A DNA stretch of 64,000 nt from Paratractidigestivibacter sp963605405 (GTDB lineage: Bacteria; Actinomycetota; Coriobacteriia; Coriobacteriales; Atopobiaceae): NCBI GenBank assembly GCA_963605405.1, contig CAVCUP010000004.1:79592-143591 (forward strand), given 5' to 3'. The position numbers and the translations under genes are program-made. The notes beneath the pieces are model-generated. The model ran no database searches. It was not told the origin of the DNA and worked only from the letters and a program-made list of their open reading frames with translations. Positions 50,023-60,572 of the stretch are shown here, piece after piece. The first letter of the stretch is position 1. Every line of letters begins with the position of its first letter.

Positions 50023-50058
50023 ATGAATTCCAGTACCCAATTATGGAGGAAATCATGA
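50023..50058 (+). CDS. Possible 11-residue leader peptide
   Basis: ATG after GGGAGG at 6-nt spacing encodes MNSSTQLWRKS. Its TGA overlaps the ATG of the VanZ-like gene (ATGA), and the sequence that codes LWRK contains the GGAGGAAA site of the next gene. This is the layout of a coupling peptide; no evidence beyond layout. Confidence 0.4.
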   Translation: MNSSTQLWRKS

Positions 50059-50627
50059 GGCTGGAGAGGCCGTGCGGGGTCGTCTTGTTTGTGATTATCA
50101 CGGTTATCGTTTCCGTCTATTCGATTCGCAAGGAGCTGTCCGCAGGCAAGACCTTGGCCCTTCTGACGTTAGGGGCCTCTTGCTCCATAGCCGCAGCCAT
50201 GCTCGTCTTCCCGATGGCCTTGACTTCCGATGCCCTCGCGCCGGATCGTGTTCCGGGCTTCTTTCCCATTCCGTTTGCGCTGACCTTTTCCCTGATGGAT
50301 AAGTACGGAACGCTAATCACCGTGAGGCTATTGGCGCCGGGCGCAGCCCTGTTCGCGCCCATCGGACTTCTACTGCCCGTCCTCGGTGCCCCCTCTTCCG
50401 CTCCTGGAGCGCGCAATATGCTGCCTTACGCGTTCGCTCCCATCGCCATTGAGGCCTGCAGGCTCCTAGAGTGTCTCGCTATCGGCTCGTTCTATAAGAC
50501 CGTCGCAACCGACAACATACTGCTCGCCATGACGGCTGTTGGTCTGGGATATACCTGCAACAGAGCTATCCTTATTGCAGGGAAATCGCTGAAAAGAGGA
50601 GCGGCGTTTGGCGGACAGGCGCATTGA
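50055..50627 (+). CDS. VanZ-like membrane protein
   Basis: A 190-residue protein with five predicted helices. APGAALFAPIGLLLPVLG, AIEACRLLECLAIG and a VGLGYTCNRA end follow the VanZ pattern (FiPlGflLP, SxxiExxQ, G.xxGY). VanZ gives low-level teicoplanin resistance in enterococci, but most relatives are of unknown role. ATG 50055 has GGAGGAAA at 5 nt. Ends inside the LuxR-type gene by 20 bp, so the two are coupled. Confidence 0.75.
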   Translation: MRLERPCGVVLFVIITVIVSVYSIRKELSAGKTLALLTLGASCSIAAAMLVFPMALTSDALAPDRVPGFFPIPFALTFSLMDKYGTLITVRLLAPGAALFAPIGLLLPVLGAPSSAPGARNMLPYAFAPIAIEACRLLECLAIGSFYKTVATDNILLAMTAVGLGYTCNRAILIAGKSLKRGAAFGGQAH

Positions 50628-52203
50628 CACGACTCGACCCGCCTCCGTACGCGCGGCCGTGATGCTCGTCTGGACGCTCGGCGGCATCACGGCCGCACTT
50701 GTGTGGGGGACCGACGACGGAGCCGGCTTTACCGTTGCCGGACTTTCACGCAGTCTTTCTTCAGAGCTGGTGCTCGCCGCGCTTGGGGTTTCGGCGGGAG
50801 AGGCCGCCTTCGCGCCATTAACAAAGCGGCCGAGAATGTTTGCAGACGCCGCAGCAGCGGCCATCGTCCTCGCAGCCCTGTTTACAGCCAGTTCACGTAT
50901 CATATTGGGGCATGCTCCTCGCAACCTCATAGCTTTCGCCTGGGGCTTTTTCGGAAGCGTTCCCTTGATTGCACGCGGTCAGGAACGCAATCGAGTCGCC
51001 GCCTTCACTTTAACGCTTACCGAATTCAGCGCGGTGCTCACGCTTACCTGGGTCGGGGAGACTGCGGCGCGCTCGATGGCCGCCATTGCCGCACATTTGG
51101 CCCTGCTCGGAGGTTCTTTTCTCCTCTTGGAAGCCGCACGGCGCAAGGCGTCCCGCCAACGCGAGGCACCTGCCGGTAACAACAGTCGGACCGACAACCC
51201 ACAGCAATCCAAACCGAGCGGCTTGACGCCGCGCGAACAGGAGGTGGTCGACCGCCTCGCCCGCGGCGAAACCCAAGTGGAAATTGCCGAGGCCCTCGGC
51301 ATAAGCCCCTCGACCGTGAGCACGTACCGGACGAGGGCCCTGCGGAAGCTGGGCGCGGATACCATAGAAGTCAAAGCGCCGGTGCGCCTGATGACCCTCG
51401 AGGATGATTATCTGCCAGCAGCGCGCCTTGTTTTGCCCGTCTCCCTTCTTGCCGCGACGTCGGCTCTGCTTTGCATCATTTACCTGGCCTCTGGTAGGCT
51501 CACGTGCTTCAGAGCGATTGCGTGCACGGTGGCCGCGGCCTTACCCTTGGTAAGCGAACTCACGAATCGGTCGCAGCCTCTGCGCAATTGCGAACCCAAG
51601 CCGCTCAATCTTTGTTTGGCGCTCGGGGCCGGAATCCTCACGCGCGAACTTTTGATTTGGAGAGACGCTCTCCCTACCTCCTTGGCACTCCTCGCGGGTT
51701 GCGCCGCGACTTCCCTCGCCCCAATGATCCGCGAAGGGCGCGTCCACGCCACTCGTCAGTCGCGGCGGCGCTCGACCCAGGAGTGCTGCCTTTTCGCCGC
51801 CGCCCTGCTGCTGCGGCAGTTCCCCGGCAACGACGTTGCGACGGTTCGAATCGGCCCTTTGAGCGCCACGTCGGCCGAGGTGACGCCCGTCTTGATAGCG
51901 GCGTTGGTCATCTTCCTCGTCTGGTATTTTTCGACGCATCTTTTGACCGAGTCCGAAGAAACCCCACGCGCGACACCCGAGCTTGCCGACAGATACCTGA
52001 ATTACCTCCTGGCCAAAGGCCTAAACCAGACCCAGGCTCACGTTGCTCTCGACATTGCGCAAGGACTCAGTCAATCTCAGATTGCTTCAAAGGAGTGCAT
52101 TTCCGCCGGGGCGATCAACAGTGCCCGCCTCATCGCGTACCAGAAACTTGGCGTCAGCTCTCGCCGCGAGCTCGTTCGCGTTCTCGAGCGAGAAATCACG
52201 TAG
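50608..52203 (+). CDS. Membrane-bound LuxR-type regulator with two HTH domains
   Basis: A 531-residue protein: five hydrophobic helices (about 14-175), a canonical LuxR helix-turn-helix at 204-250 (LTPREQEVVDRLARG and GISPSTVSTYRTRALRKLGA), a second set of about five helices (270-445), and a second, diverged LuxR-like HTH at about 470-525 (LNQTQAHVALDIAQGLSQSQ). Membrane-LuxR proteins are common in Coriobacteriia, but a duplicated membrane-HTH-membrane-HTH chain is unusual. Start is TTG at 50608 with AGAGGA 7 nt upstream, overlapping the VanZ-like gene. Ligand and targets unknown. Confidence 0.88.
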   Translation: MADRRIDTTRPASVRAAVMLVWTLGGITAALVWGTDDGAGFTVAGLSRSLSSELVLAALGVSAGEAAFAPLTKRPRMFADAAAAAIVLAALFTASSRIILGHAPRNLIAFAWGFFGSVPLIARGQERNRVAAFTLTLTEFSAVLTLTWVGETAARSMAAIAAHLALLGGSFLLLEAARRKASRQREAPAGNNSRTDNPQQSKPSGLTPREQEVVDRLARGETQVEIAEALGISPSTVSTYRTRALRKLGADTIEVKAPVRLMTLEDDYLPAARLVLPVSLLAATSALLCIIYLASGRLTCFRAIACTVAAALPLVSELTNRSQPLRNCEPKPLNLCLALGAGILTRELLIWRDALPTSLALLAGCAATSLAPMIREGRVHATRQSRRRSTQECCLFAAALLLRQFPGNDVATVRIGPLSATSAEVTPVLIAALVIFLVWYFSTHLLTESEETPRATPELADRYLNYLLAKGLNQTQAHVALDIAQGLSQSQIASKECISAGAINSARLIAYQKLGVSSRRELVRVLEREIT

Positions 52204-52308
52204 CCTTTTGGGAGAGGCCCAATCCGCGGGCTACCGATTGGGGTATAAGCGACAAAAGGCAACAACATACGGGCGCGAGCGCTCGGCCGCTTGGTTCAAG
52301 GAGGACGC

Positions 52309-52629
52309 ATGGCAGTCAAACAAATCGAGGCTGAGGAACTCGAGCAGGTTCTTTCCGATGCGAAGAAGGCCGTGCTCGTTGATTTTTGGGCTCCATGGTG
52401 CGGGCCATGCCGTGCGCTCGGCCCCGTCGTCGAGGAGGTGGCCGACGAGATGACCTCCGAGCTCGACGTCTACAAGATGAACGTAGATGACAACTACGAC
52501 TACGCCATGCAGAACAAGATCGTGTCCATCCCCACGCTGATGGTGTTCAAGGACGGCAAGGTCGTGCACCGCATGGTGGGATCGATGCCCAAGGCGTCGC
52601 TTATCGCGGAGATTCGCGCGCATATCTAG
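52309..52629 (+). CDS. trxA: Thioredoxin
   Basis: A 106-residue disulfide reductase with the active site WCGPC (Cys31, Cys34), preceded by VLVDFWAP and followed by the cis-Pro segment SIPTLMVFKDGK. ATG 52309 has AAGGAGG 5 nt upstream. Own terminator downstream. Confidence 0.97.
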   Translation: MAVKQIEAEELEQVLSDAKKAVLVDFWAPWCGPCRALGPVVEEVADEMTSELDVYKMNVDDNYDYAMQNKIVSIPTLMVFKDGKVVHRMVGSMPKASLIAEIRAHI

Positions 52630-52651
52630 CCCACGCTGAGGCCGATTGGTG

Positions 52652-52687
52652 AACGGGCGGCGAGAGAAGCACCTCTCGCCGCCCGTT
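52652..52687 (+). terminator. Terminator of trxA
   Basis: A perfect 15-bp stem (52652-52666 with 52673-52687) followed by ATTTGTGTTTT, 22 bp after the trxA stop. Confidence 0.8.
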
Positions 52688-52777
52688 ATTTGTGTTTTGA
52701 GGCGCCGGGCAGCGCGTCGCGGCCGAGCCAGCGCGGGTCACGGAGCCATTTTCGATGTTGTCGTGCCGCCTTAAGAA

Positions 52778-52920
52778 GCAAAGTCTGACTTTTCGCACTT
52801 TAAATTTCGGCTGTCCAAGTAGCCGGCTATTCGAAGGGCGTATTTTCCCAGGTAAACGACTCACCCGGCATCCAGCTGCTCGGCAAAAGCGATTTTAAAG
52901 TGCGAAAAGTCAGACTTTGC
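52778..52920 (+). repeat. Palindromic element copy F
   Basis: A 143-bp element with perfect 27-bp ends (52778-52804 with 52894-52920); stem core TCTGACTTTTCGCACTTTAA as in copy C. Contains CCAAGTAGCC and the centre CCCAGGTAAACG. It and copy G fill much of the 800-bp gap between trxA and the PAP2 gene; the 233 bp between them hold no gene I can support. Confidence 0.85.
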
Positions 52921-53153
52921 CGCCGCAACCGTCTAAATCGGGTGAGACCCACCTTAGGCAAGAAACGACCCCCCCACCTTCCAGCAAGTTCACGCCCGCC
53001 TCGCCCAGCGCAAAGCGCAACGGGCGCCTGGACACGGTCCGGATCCACCCCGCCTCCTCAAGCTTCTTTGTGCACGAGTGGGCGGTTTGCTCGGAAACCC
53101 TGAGATAAAGCGCCGGGCAGCGTCAATTTCGGGGCCGCCGCGCTGTCGCGAGA

Positions 53154-53299
53154 GGCCATGCCCGACTTATCCCACTTTAAAATTGCGTTCGCCGAGTAGC
53201 CGCAAATTGAGCAACCCGTCTACCCCTGGCAAACGTGGCGGCCAATCCATCGGCTACTCGGCGAACGCAATTTTAAAGTGGGATAAGTGGGGCATGGCC
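53154..53299 (+). repeat. Palindromic element copy G
   Basis: A 146-bp element with 49-position ends and one mismatch (53154-53202 with 53251-53299), the longest stem of the family; it includes GAGTAGCCG/CGGCTACTC, which in other copies pairs only partly. The 48-nt loop has the centre CCCCTGGCAAACG. The stem core is GACTTATCCCACTTTAAAA, related to but different from the others. Confidence 0.9.
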
Positions 53300-53429
53300 G
53301 CCGATGCGGACCGATGCGGCCCGATTCGGGCACGACAGGCCTCCTTGGGAGCGGCGCCGCCTTACGGTGGGCTTACCGAGGGATGATATTGTTTTTTTAA
53401 ATATGTCAGCCGAATTTAAGGAGAAGCAC

Positions 53430-54125
53430 TTGAGCGACCCCAAGCAGCGCTGCGCGCGACTCGGACACGCCGTTGCCCAGCTCGCACGCGAGAACGCCCG
53501 CCTCATCGTCGTGCTCATCGCGGCCATCGTCTTTATCTACCTGCTCGGCGAAGTCGGCGAGGGCGAGATCATGAAGCTCGATTCCTTCGCCTACGCGCTC
53601 TTTGTCGAACGCCTGCGCGCCGAGCCCATGACCTCGATCATGCAGGGCTTCACCGGCCTGCTCGACATCCCGGTCCTGCTCGTGATGACGCTCATCGTCA
53701 CCGCCTTCGCACCGGGGCGCGCCCCGGGCCGCTGCGTCGCGCTGAACCTCGTGTGCGTACTCGCGCTGAATCAGCTGCTCAAGACCATTATCCAGCGCCC
53801 GCGCCCGGACGGCTTCCGCCTCATCGCCGAGACGGGCTACAGTTTCCCCTCCGGCCACTCGATGATCTCCATGGCGTTCTTCGGCCTGCTCGTGTGGATG
53901 GTCTGGACCTACGAGAAGGACCGTGCGCTGGCCCGCGTGTGGTCCGTGCTGCTCTCACTCGTCATCGTAATGGTAGGCGTAAGCCGCATCTACCTGGGCG
54001 TTCACTACGCGAGCGACGTCGTGGCAGGCTTCTGCGTGAGCCTCATATGGCTCGCGTTCTACACACGCGTGATTACGCCGGCGTTCATGGCCGAGGAAAC
54101 GGAACCGGCTGAGAAGGGCAAGTAA
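53430..54125 (+). CDS. PAP2 superfamily lipid phosphatase
   Basis: A 231-residue membrane phosphatase with about six helices and the three PAP2 motifs: KTIIQRPRP, FPSGHSM and SRIYLGVHYASDV. Relatives hydrolyse phosphatidylglycerol phosphate or undecaprenyl pyrophosphate. I prefer the TTG at 53430, 6 nt after TAAGGAG; the ATG at 53403 has no ribosome binding site. The 104 bp after copy G include an A/T-rich stretch likely to hold its promoter. Confidence 0.9.
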   Translation: MSDPKQRCARLGHAVAQLARENARLIVVLIAAIVFIYLLGEVGEGEIMKLDSFAYALFVERLRAEPMTSIMQGFTGLLDIPVLLVMTLIVTAFAPGRAPGRCVALNLVCVLALNQLLKTIIQRPRPDGFRLIAETGYSFPSGHSMISMAFFGLLVWMVWTYEKDRALARVWSVLLSLVIVMVGVSRIYLGVHYASDVVAGFCVSLIWLAFYTRVITPAFMAEETEPAEKGK

Positions 54126-54129
54126 CAGA

Positions 54130-54176
54130 AACCCGCGCATTGGAGGCGGTTCACAGCCACCAATGCGCGGGTTTTT
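54130..54176 (+). terminator. Terminator of the PAP2 gene
   Basis: A perfect 14-bp stem (54130-54143 with 54160-54173) followed by TTTTTCTTTTT, 5 bp after the stop. Confidence 0.9.
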
Positions 54177-54218
54177 CTTTTTGGCGCGCGACCTGCCCGA
54201 TCCGCCCCAGCCGGAAAG

Positions 54219-54683
54219 CTACAGCGTGATAATCTCGGCCGAGAGGACCTTTCCCGCATCCTCGTCGCAGATGATGCGGCCCATGGACGGCTCGGAACGG
54301 CGCGGGCAGGTGGGGCTACCGGGATTCATCACGAGCGTGCCCGTCCACTCGTCGCGCGTCACGAACGGGAAGTGGGTATGGCCGCAGATGGCGACGTCGC
54401 ACTTGATCAGGTTGAGGTGCTCGCGGTAATGCACGACCTGCCAGCGCAGCCCGCTGCCGAAGAAGATCTTGCGCTTCTTTACGCTGGGTCCGTAGTCGCC
54501 GGACCAGTCGTTGTTGCCCAAGCACATCTGCACGGGCGCGATCATCTCGAGGTGGCGGAAGTCCGCGACCGAGCAGCAGTCGCCCGCGTGCACGATGACG
54601 TCGGCCCCCTTGAGCTGCTCTATCAGTGCAGCGGAGAGATGGCCATGGGTATCGGAGATGATGTCGTAGCGCGTGGTCGCCAA
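54219..54683 (-). CDS. YfcE-like phosphodiesterase, second copy
   Basis: A 154-residue metallophosphoesterase with ISDTHGH, HAGDCC, LGNNDW, VVHYREH and CGHTHFP, then MNPGSPT. The second position GNNDW and the VHYRE (usually THGH) are departures from the other copy at 34869. Start is TTG at 54683, 6 nt after GGGGGAG. It follows the response regulator by 15 bp, so it probably belongs to the same transcript. Confidence 0.88.
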   Translation of the reverse strand: MATTRYDIISDTHGHLSAALIEQLKGADVIVHAGDCCSVADFRHLEMIAPVQMCLGNNDWSGDYGPSVKKRKIFFGSGLRWQVVHYREHLNLIKCDVAICGHTHFPFVTRDEWTGTLVMNPGSPTCPRRSEPSMGRIICDEDAGKVLSAEIITL

Positions 54684-54698
54684 GTTCGCTCCCCCGCC

Positions 54699-55427
54699 CT
54701 AAAGTCCGAGCGCGCGCTTAAGCGCGACGACGCGGCGGCGAGAGACGGAGATCTTCTTTCCCTCGATGCCGTTGACGCCCAGCTGCAGGATGCCGGAGGA
54801 GATGACCTCGACGTCCTCGACGAACTCGAGGTTCACGATATAGCCTCGGTGCACGCGGAAGAACCCGTGCGGCGCGAGCTTCTCCTCGAGCTTGGCGAGG
54901 CTGATCGTCGAGAGGAAGCGGTCGTTGTCCGTGTAGATGCAGGAGTAGTCGTCCTTGGCCTCGATATAGCGAATCTGATCGATGGGGACGAGGACCTTGC
55001 GGCCGCTCTTGACCACGGGAATGCGTTCGACGGAGGCGTGGCCACCCGTGGCGAGAGGCTCGGGCTTGACGGTCCGCGACTCGACCTTATCGAGCGCCCG
55101 CTCGAGGCGCTCGGGCTCGACGGGCTTCATCAGGTAGTCGACGGCGTCCACCCCGAAGGCCTCGAGCGCGTACTCGGAATACGCCGTCACGAAGACGATC
55201 GCAGGCGGGTTCTTGAGCTTGTGAAGCGCCTCGGCGAGCTGCATACCGTTGGTCTTGGGCATGGAGATATCCAGGAACATGACCTGGGCCTTGGACTCCA
55301 TGAGCTTCTCGACGGCTTCGCGCGCGCTGGAGGCCTCCGTGATCGCCTCGATGCGGCCGGTCTCCTCGAGCAGGTACCTGAGCTCGGAACGGGCCGGAGC
55401 CTCGTCGTCAACAATCATCGCGCGCAT
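54699..55427 (-). CDS. LytTR-family response regulator
   Basis: A 242-residue regulator: receiver domain (1-120) with Asp7-Asp8 and phospho-acceptor Asp53 in FLDISMPKT, and a LytTR DNA-binding domain (about 140-242) with RYIEAKDDYSCIY and FFRVHRGYIVNL. LytTR proteins bind DNA through beta strands and commonly control wall, toxin or carbon-starvation genes. It pairs with the LytS-type kinase encoded 56 bp upstream. Confidence 0.94.
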   Translation of the reverse strand: MRAMIVDDEAPARSELRYLLEETGRIEAITEASSAREAVEKLMESKAQVMFLDISMPKTNGMQLAEALHKLKNPPAIVFVTAYSEYALEAFGVDAVDYLMKPVEPERLERALDKVESRTVKPEPLATGGHASVERIPVVKSGRKVLVPIDQIRYIEAKDDYSCIYTDNDRFLSTISLAKLEEKLAPHGFFRVHRGYIVNLEFVEDVEVISSGILQLGVNGIEGKKISVSRRRVVALKRALGL

Positions 55428-55483
55428 ATAAAGAACTCCTCGGATCCAGGCCTTAGGAAAACAACCGCCTAAACGTTTAAATA

Positions 55484-56853
<1,370 letters not shown>

Positions 56854-56854
<1 letters not shown>

Positions 56855-58170
56855 CACGCAGCCCCCGCAGTGCCGGGGTCCGTCGAGCCGGGGTCCGCGA
56901 CCTTGAGCGCGATGCCCGAGAGAGGCTTCTCGGCCCCGTCGTCCTTCTTCGGGAGGGCGGCGCGGCCGCAGACCTCGCCCGTGCGGAGAATGGCGGCCTG
57001 CAGGTAGCGGTCGTCCCAGAGCGCGGAGATCACGCCCGGCCACGTCATCGAGAAGCTCAGGTAGCGCGAGGCGTTCTCGCTCGCGAACTTGTCCGCCTCA
57101 TGGCGGCCGCGGGCGAGGAGGTAGAGGTAGTCGAGGCGGTCCGGCCCGGCGACGAGGCGCCGCACGGCCGTGTGGACGATGCGCTCGCGCACCTGCTCGG
57201 AAAGCCAGGGCGCCGGGTAGGGCATGAGGGACTCGGGCGTGATGGTGCGCAGGTCGCGGCGGGAGTTGAGGACCTCGAGCTTGCGGTACTCATAGAGCCA
57301 GCGGTAGACGTCCTGCATAAAGACGGAGGACGCGCTCGCGCGCTCCTCGGGAAGCTCCAGGCGCACGCACCAGTCGTTGTCGAACCACACGTCGAGACCG
57401 CGGCTCCGCAGGTTGAGCACGTAGTCGAGGTCGTCCCCGCGCGTGATGTAGGGGTCGAAGGGCACCCGGGTGAAGGCCTCGGCGTGGATGGCGCAGCAGC
57501 CGCCGCACATGTGGTTCGAGCGCGTCACGCGGTTCTTGGCCTTCTGCGCGCGCTCCATGACCTTGTTGAAGGGCTCGGTCTTGGACCAGTACTTCTCGGT
57601 CCAGCTCTTGGACGGGTTGGCGTAAGGGGAGCCCTGGTCGTCCACAAAGAAGCCCGACTTGGCGAGGATCTTGAGGTCCTGGCGGGTATAGTCGCCCAGG
57701 CCGAAGACGGCCTTGGTGAGGAACTCGGGGTCGCAGACGACCTCGTCGTCGTAGATGAAGACGGCCACGTCGTGCCCGAAGACGCTCGCCACGGCCAGGC
57801 CGATGTTCTTGATGGCGCCGTAGCCGCGAAGCGCCGCGACCTCCCCGGCCGAAACCGGGACAACGCGCCCCACGGCACTGACGATGCACGCGGCCTCCTC
57901 GGCGCCCACGACCAGCGGGTTGAGGTCGGGATGGGCGCGGCAGATGGAGTTCACGCGGGCTCGGGCGGCATCGCGGCAGCTCTTGGGCGCCACGAGCAGC
58001 ACGGCCACGCGCAGGACGCCGCGCACCTGCTCGAGGGACGAAAGACAGGTCTCGAGCTCCGGCAGGGGCTTGTCGATGGGCGTGGTGTAGTCGTAGAGGC
58101 CGCGCTCGGCGAGGTCGCCGGGCTGGTCTCCCTCGTCCCAGTATGAAGGTATGACGATCAGGGGGTTCAC
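56854..58170 (-). CDS. Glycosyltransferase, GT-A fold
   Basis: A family 2-like glycosyltransferase of about 438 residues. NPLIVIPSYWDEG begins the fold; FIYDDEVVCDPEFL is the acidic DxD-like site; GGCCAIHAEAF and TRGDDLDYVLNLRSRG follow. No membrane helices are seen. The GTG at 58170 is chosen because an upstream ATG at 58257 lies on a likely -10 (TAATAT) and nothing homologous precedes NPLIVI; no clear ribosome binding site exists for either. Substrate unknown; wall or capsule sugar transfer fits the context. Confidence 0.83.
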
Positions 58171-58371
58171 GCGGGGTGTGGCCAATCTTCGAGGAGTTGC
58201 GTGCGGGGACCGAGCGGGCCCGGGAGGGCTCGTGGCCAGTGTTAATATTACCCCCATATGCGCGCAGGGTGGCGCAGCGCCCCACCTCGGCAGCGTTTAA
58301 AAGTCAGACAGCGTAAAGAAGCGCCCCGCGGCCGGTCGCGCGCCGTTGCGGGGCCGACTGAGGAGGTCGTC

Positions 58372-60555
58372 ATGGGGGCTCGCACCGCACTCGCCTGCGC
58401 AGCCGCGGACATCGCGCGCTGGGGTCTCTCCAACGTGTTGAGGCGCGGGGGCGGCAACATCCCCGGCGCCGTGGCGCTCAAGCTCGACCCGCGCGTCATC
58501 GAGAACCTCGCTGGCGCACTCGACGGCTCCGTCGTGGTCACGGGCACCAACGGCAAGACAACCACCAACGGGCTTATCGCCGACGGCCTCGCCGCGGCCG
58601 GCTACGACGTGGTGTGCAACCGCGCGGGCAACAACATGCAGACGGGCATCGCCGCCGCCATCGTATCCGGACGGCGCGGGAGCAAGGGCGCGACGGCCGG
58701 CGGACGGCGCCGCTTCGGCGCGTTTGAGTGCGACGAGCTCTACACCGTCCGCGTGTTGCCGCAGCTCAAGCCTAGTGCTCTCGTGCTTCTCAATCTCTTC
58801 CGTGACCAGCTCGACCGCTACGGCGAGATCGACCACACGCAGGACGTCATCGCGCGGGCGCTCGAGAAGTCGCCGGGGACGACCCTCATCTACAACGCCG
58901 ACGACCCACTGTGCGCCGCCATCGCGGGTCGCGTGCCCAACCGCTGCATCGGTTTCGGAATTGATGAGCCGACAGGACTTGAGGCCGACCGCATCAGCGA
59001 CTCGCGGTTCTGTGCGAAGTGCAACGCGCCGCTGGATTACGAGTATGTCCACTACGGGCAGCTCGGCAAATACCACTGCCTCAAGTGCGGCTGGGAGCGC
59101 CCGGAGCTCGGGTTCGCCGCGCGCAACGTCGAGCTCGTGTGCGGCAAGGACGGCGGCTATTCGTGGGACGTCTGCGGGCCGGACGGCTTCTCTCGCCACG
59201 TGAAGACGCCCTACAACGGGCTGTACATGGTGTTCAACGTGATCGCCGTGGCCGCAGCGCTGGAGTTCGCGGGCGCCGGGACCGAGGGCCTCGACCAGAC
59301 CATCGCTTCTTACGAGCCGGCGGGCGGGCGCATGCGCACCTTCCACGTACTCGGCCGCGACGTGGTGAGCAACCTGGCAAAGAACCCCGCGGGCTTCGAC
59401 CGCATGATCAGCGAGGTCAAGGCCGCCGACAGCCACCTCATGGCGTTCTTCCTCAACGACAACGACGCCGACGGGCACGACATCAGCTGGATCTGGGACG
59501 TGGACTTCGAGAAGCTCTGCGACCTGGACATCGAGCGCGTCTTCGTCGGCGGCACGCGAAAGAACGACCTGCAGGTGCGGCTCAAGTACGCCGGCATCGA
59601 CGCGCGGCTCATCGACGGGATCGAGGACGCCGTGCGCGGGTGTTTCGGCGCGGACGACTCCCACGAGCTGCACTCCGTTGCCAACTACACCGTCTTCCCC
59701 ACCGTGACTGCCGACCTCAAGCGCCTCGACGGTACCGAGCGGCCCGCGGGCGCGGCGGAGGCTCCGCGCGGCAGCGCCCGCGTTAACCTGGGCTGCGTTG
59801 CCGACGCTGGCCTTGCCGAGATGCTCGACCGCCCGCTGAGGATCGTCCATCTCTACCCCGACGCGCTGAACCTGTACGGCGACGGCGGCAACATCGCCTC
59901 GCTGCGGCAGCGCTGCGCGTGGCGCGGCATTCCCGCGGTCGTCGACCAGGTGCGCATGGGCGAGGAGCTCGACCTTTCGGACGCCGACGTCGTTCTGCTC
60001 GGCGGCGGCGCGGACCGCGACCAGCTCGCCGTATGCCACGAGCTTCTTGCACAAAAGGAGAAGGTCGCGGCGTACGTGGAGTCCGGCGGCGCGCTCCTGG
60101 CCATCTGCGGCGGCTATCAGCTGCTCGGACGCTTCTACATGATGGGCGACGTAAAGGTCGAGGGGCTGGGCGTCATCGGCGCCGAGACCCGCAGCGGCGA
60201 GGGGCGCCTTATCCACAACGTGGCTATCGACTCGCCGGTCGCAAGCTCCCCCATCGTCGGCTTCGAGAACCATGGCGGGCGGACGTACCTGGACGAGGAC
60301 GAGACGCCGCTCGGCACCCCGCTCGTACGCGGCACGGGCAACAACGAGTTCGCCGTCGGCGAGGGCGTACTGCACAAGGGCGTGGTGGGCACGTACTTCC
60401 ACGGGCCTATCCTGCCCAAGAACCCGCAGGTCACGGACTGGCTGATTCGCCATGCTCTCGAGCGACGTGGGATTCGCAGCGAGCTGCCCAAGCTCGACGA
60501 CGCGTACGAGACGGCGGCCCACGACGTCGCACTGCGCATCGTTCGCGGGCATTAG
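58372..60555 (+). CDS. murT-gatD: Single-chain MurT-GatD lipid II amidotransferase
   Basis: A 727-residue fusion. Residues 1-450 are MurT: Mur ligase P-loop GTNGKTTT (58-65), a zinc ribbon with Cys214, Cys217, Cys236 and Cys239, and the DUF1727 domain. Residues about 488-720 are GatD, a class I glutamine amidotransferase with Cys579 in AICGGYQ and His677 in TYFHGPI. Together they amidate the D-glutamate of lipid II. In staphylococci and streptococci these are two proteins from adjacent genes; here an Ala/Arg/Gly-rich linker (about 452-487) joins them. ATG 58372 follows GAGGAGG. Divergent from the glycosyltransferase. Confidence 0.94.
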   Translation: MGARTALACAAADIARWGLSNVLRRGGGNIPGAVALKLDPRVIENLAGALDGSVVVTGTNGKTTTNGLIADGLAAAGYDVVCNRAGNNMQTGIAAAIVSGRRGSKGATAGGRRRFGAFECDELYTVRVLPQLKPSALVLLNLFRDQLDRYGEIDHTQDVIARALEKSPGTTLIYNADDPLCAAIAGRVPNRCIGFGIDEPTGLEADRISDSRFCAKCNAPLDYEYVHYGQLGKYHCLKCGWERPELGFAARNVELVCGKDGGYSWDVCGPDGFSRHVKTPYNGLYMVFNVIAVAAALEFAGAGTEGLDQTIASYEPAGGRMRTFHVLGRDVVSNLAKNPAGFDRMISEVKAADSHLMAFFLNDNDADGHDISWIWDVDFEKLCDLDIERVFVGGTRKNDLQVRLKYAGIDARLIDGIEDAVRGCFGADDSHELHSVANYTVFPTVTADLKRLDGTERPAGAAEAPRGSARVNLGCVADAGLAEMLDRPLRIVHLYPDALNLYGDGGNIASLRQRCAWRGIPAVVDQVRMGEELDLSDADVVLLGGGADRDQLAVCHELLAQKEKVAAYVESGGALLAICGGYQLLGRFYMMGDVKVEGLGVIGAETRSGEGRLIHNVAIDSPVASSPIVGFENHGGRTYLDEDETPLGTPLVRGTGNNEFAVGEGVLHKGVVGTYFHGPILPKNPQVTDWLIRHALERRGIRSELPKLDDAYETAAHDVALRIVRGH

Positions 60556-60572
60556 CGCCGGTGCCAGGCCAT

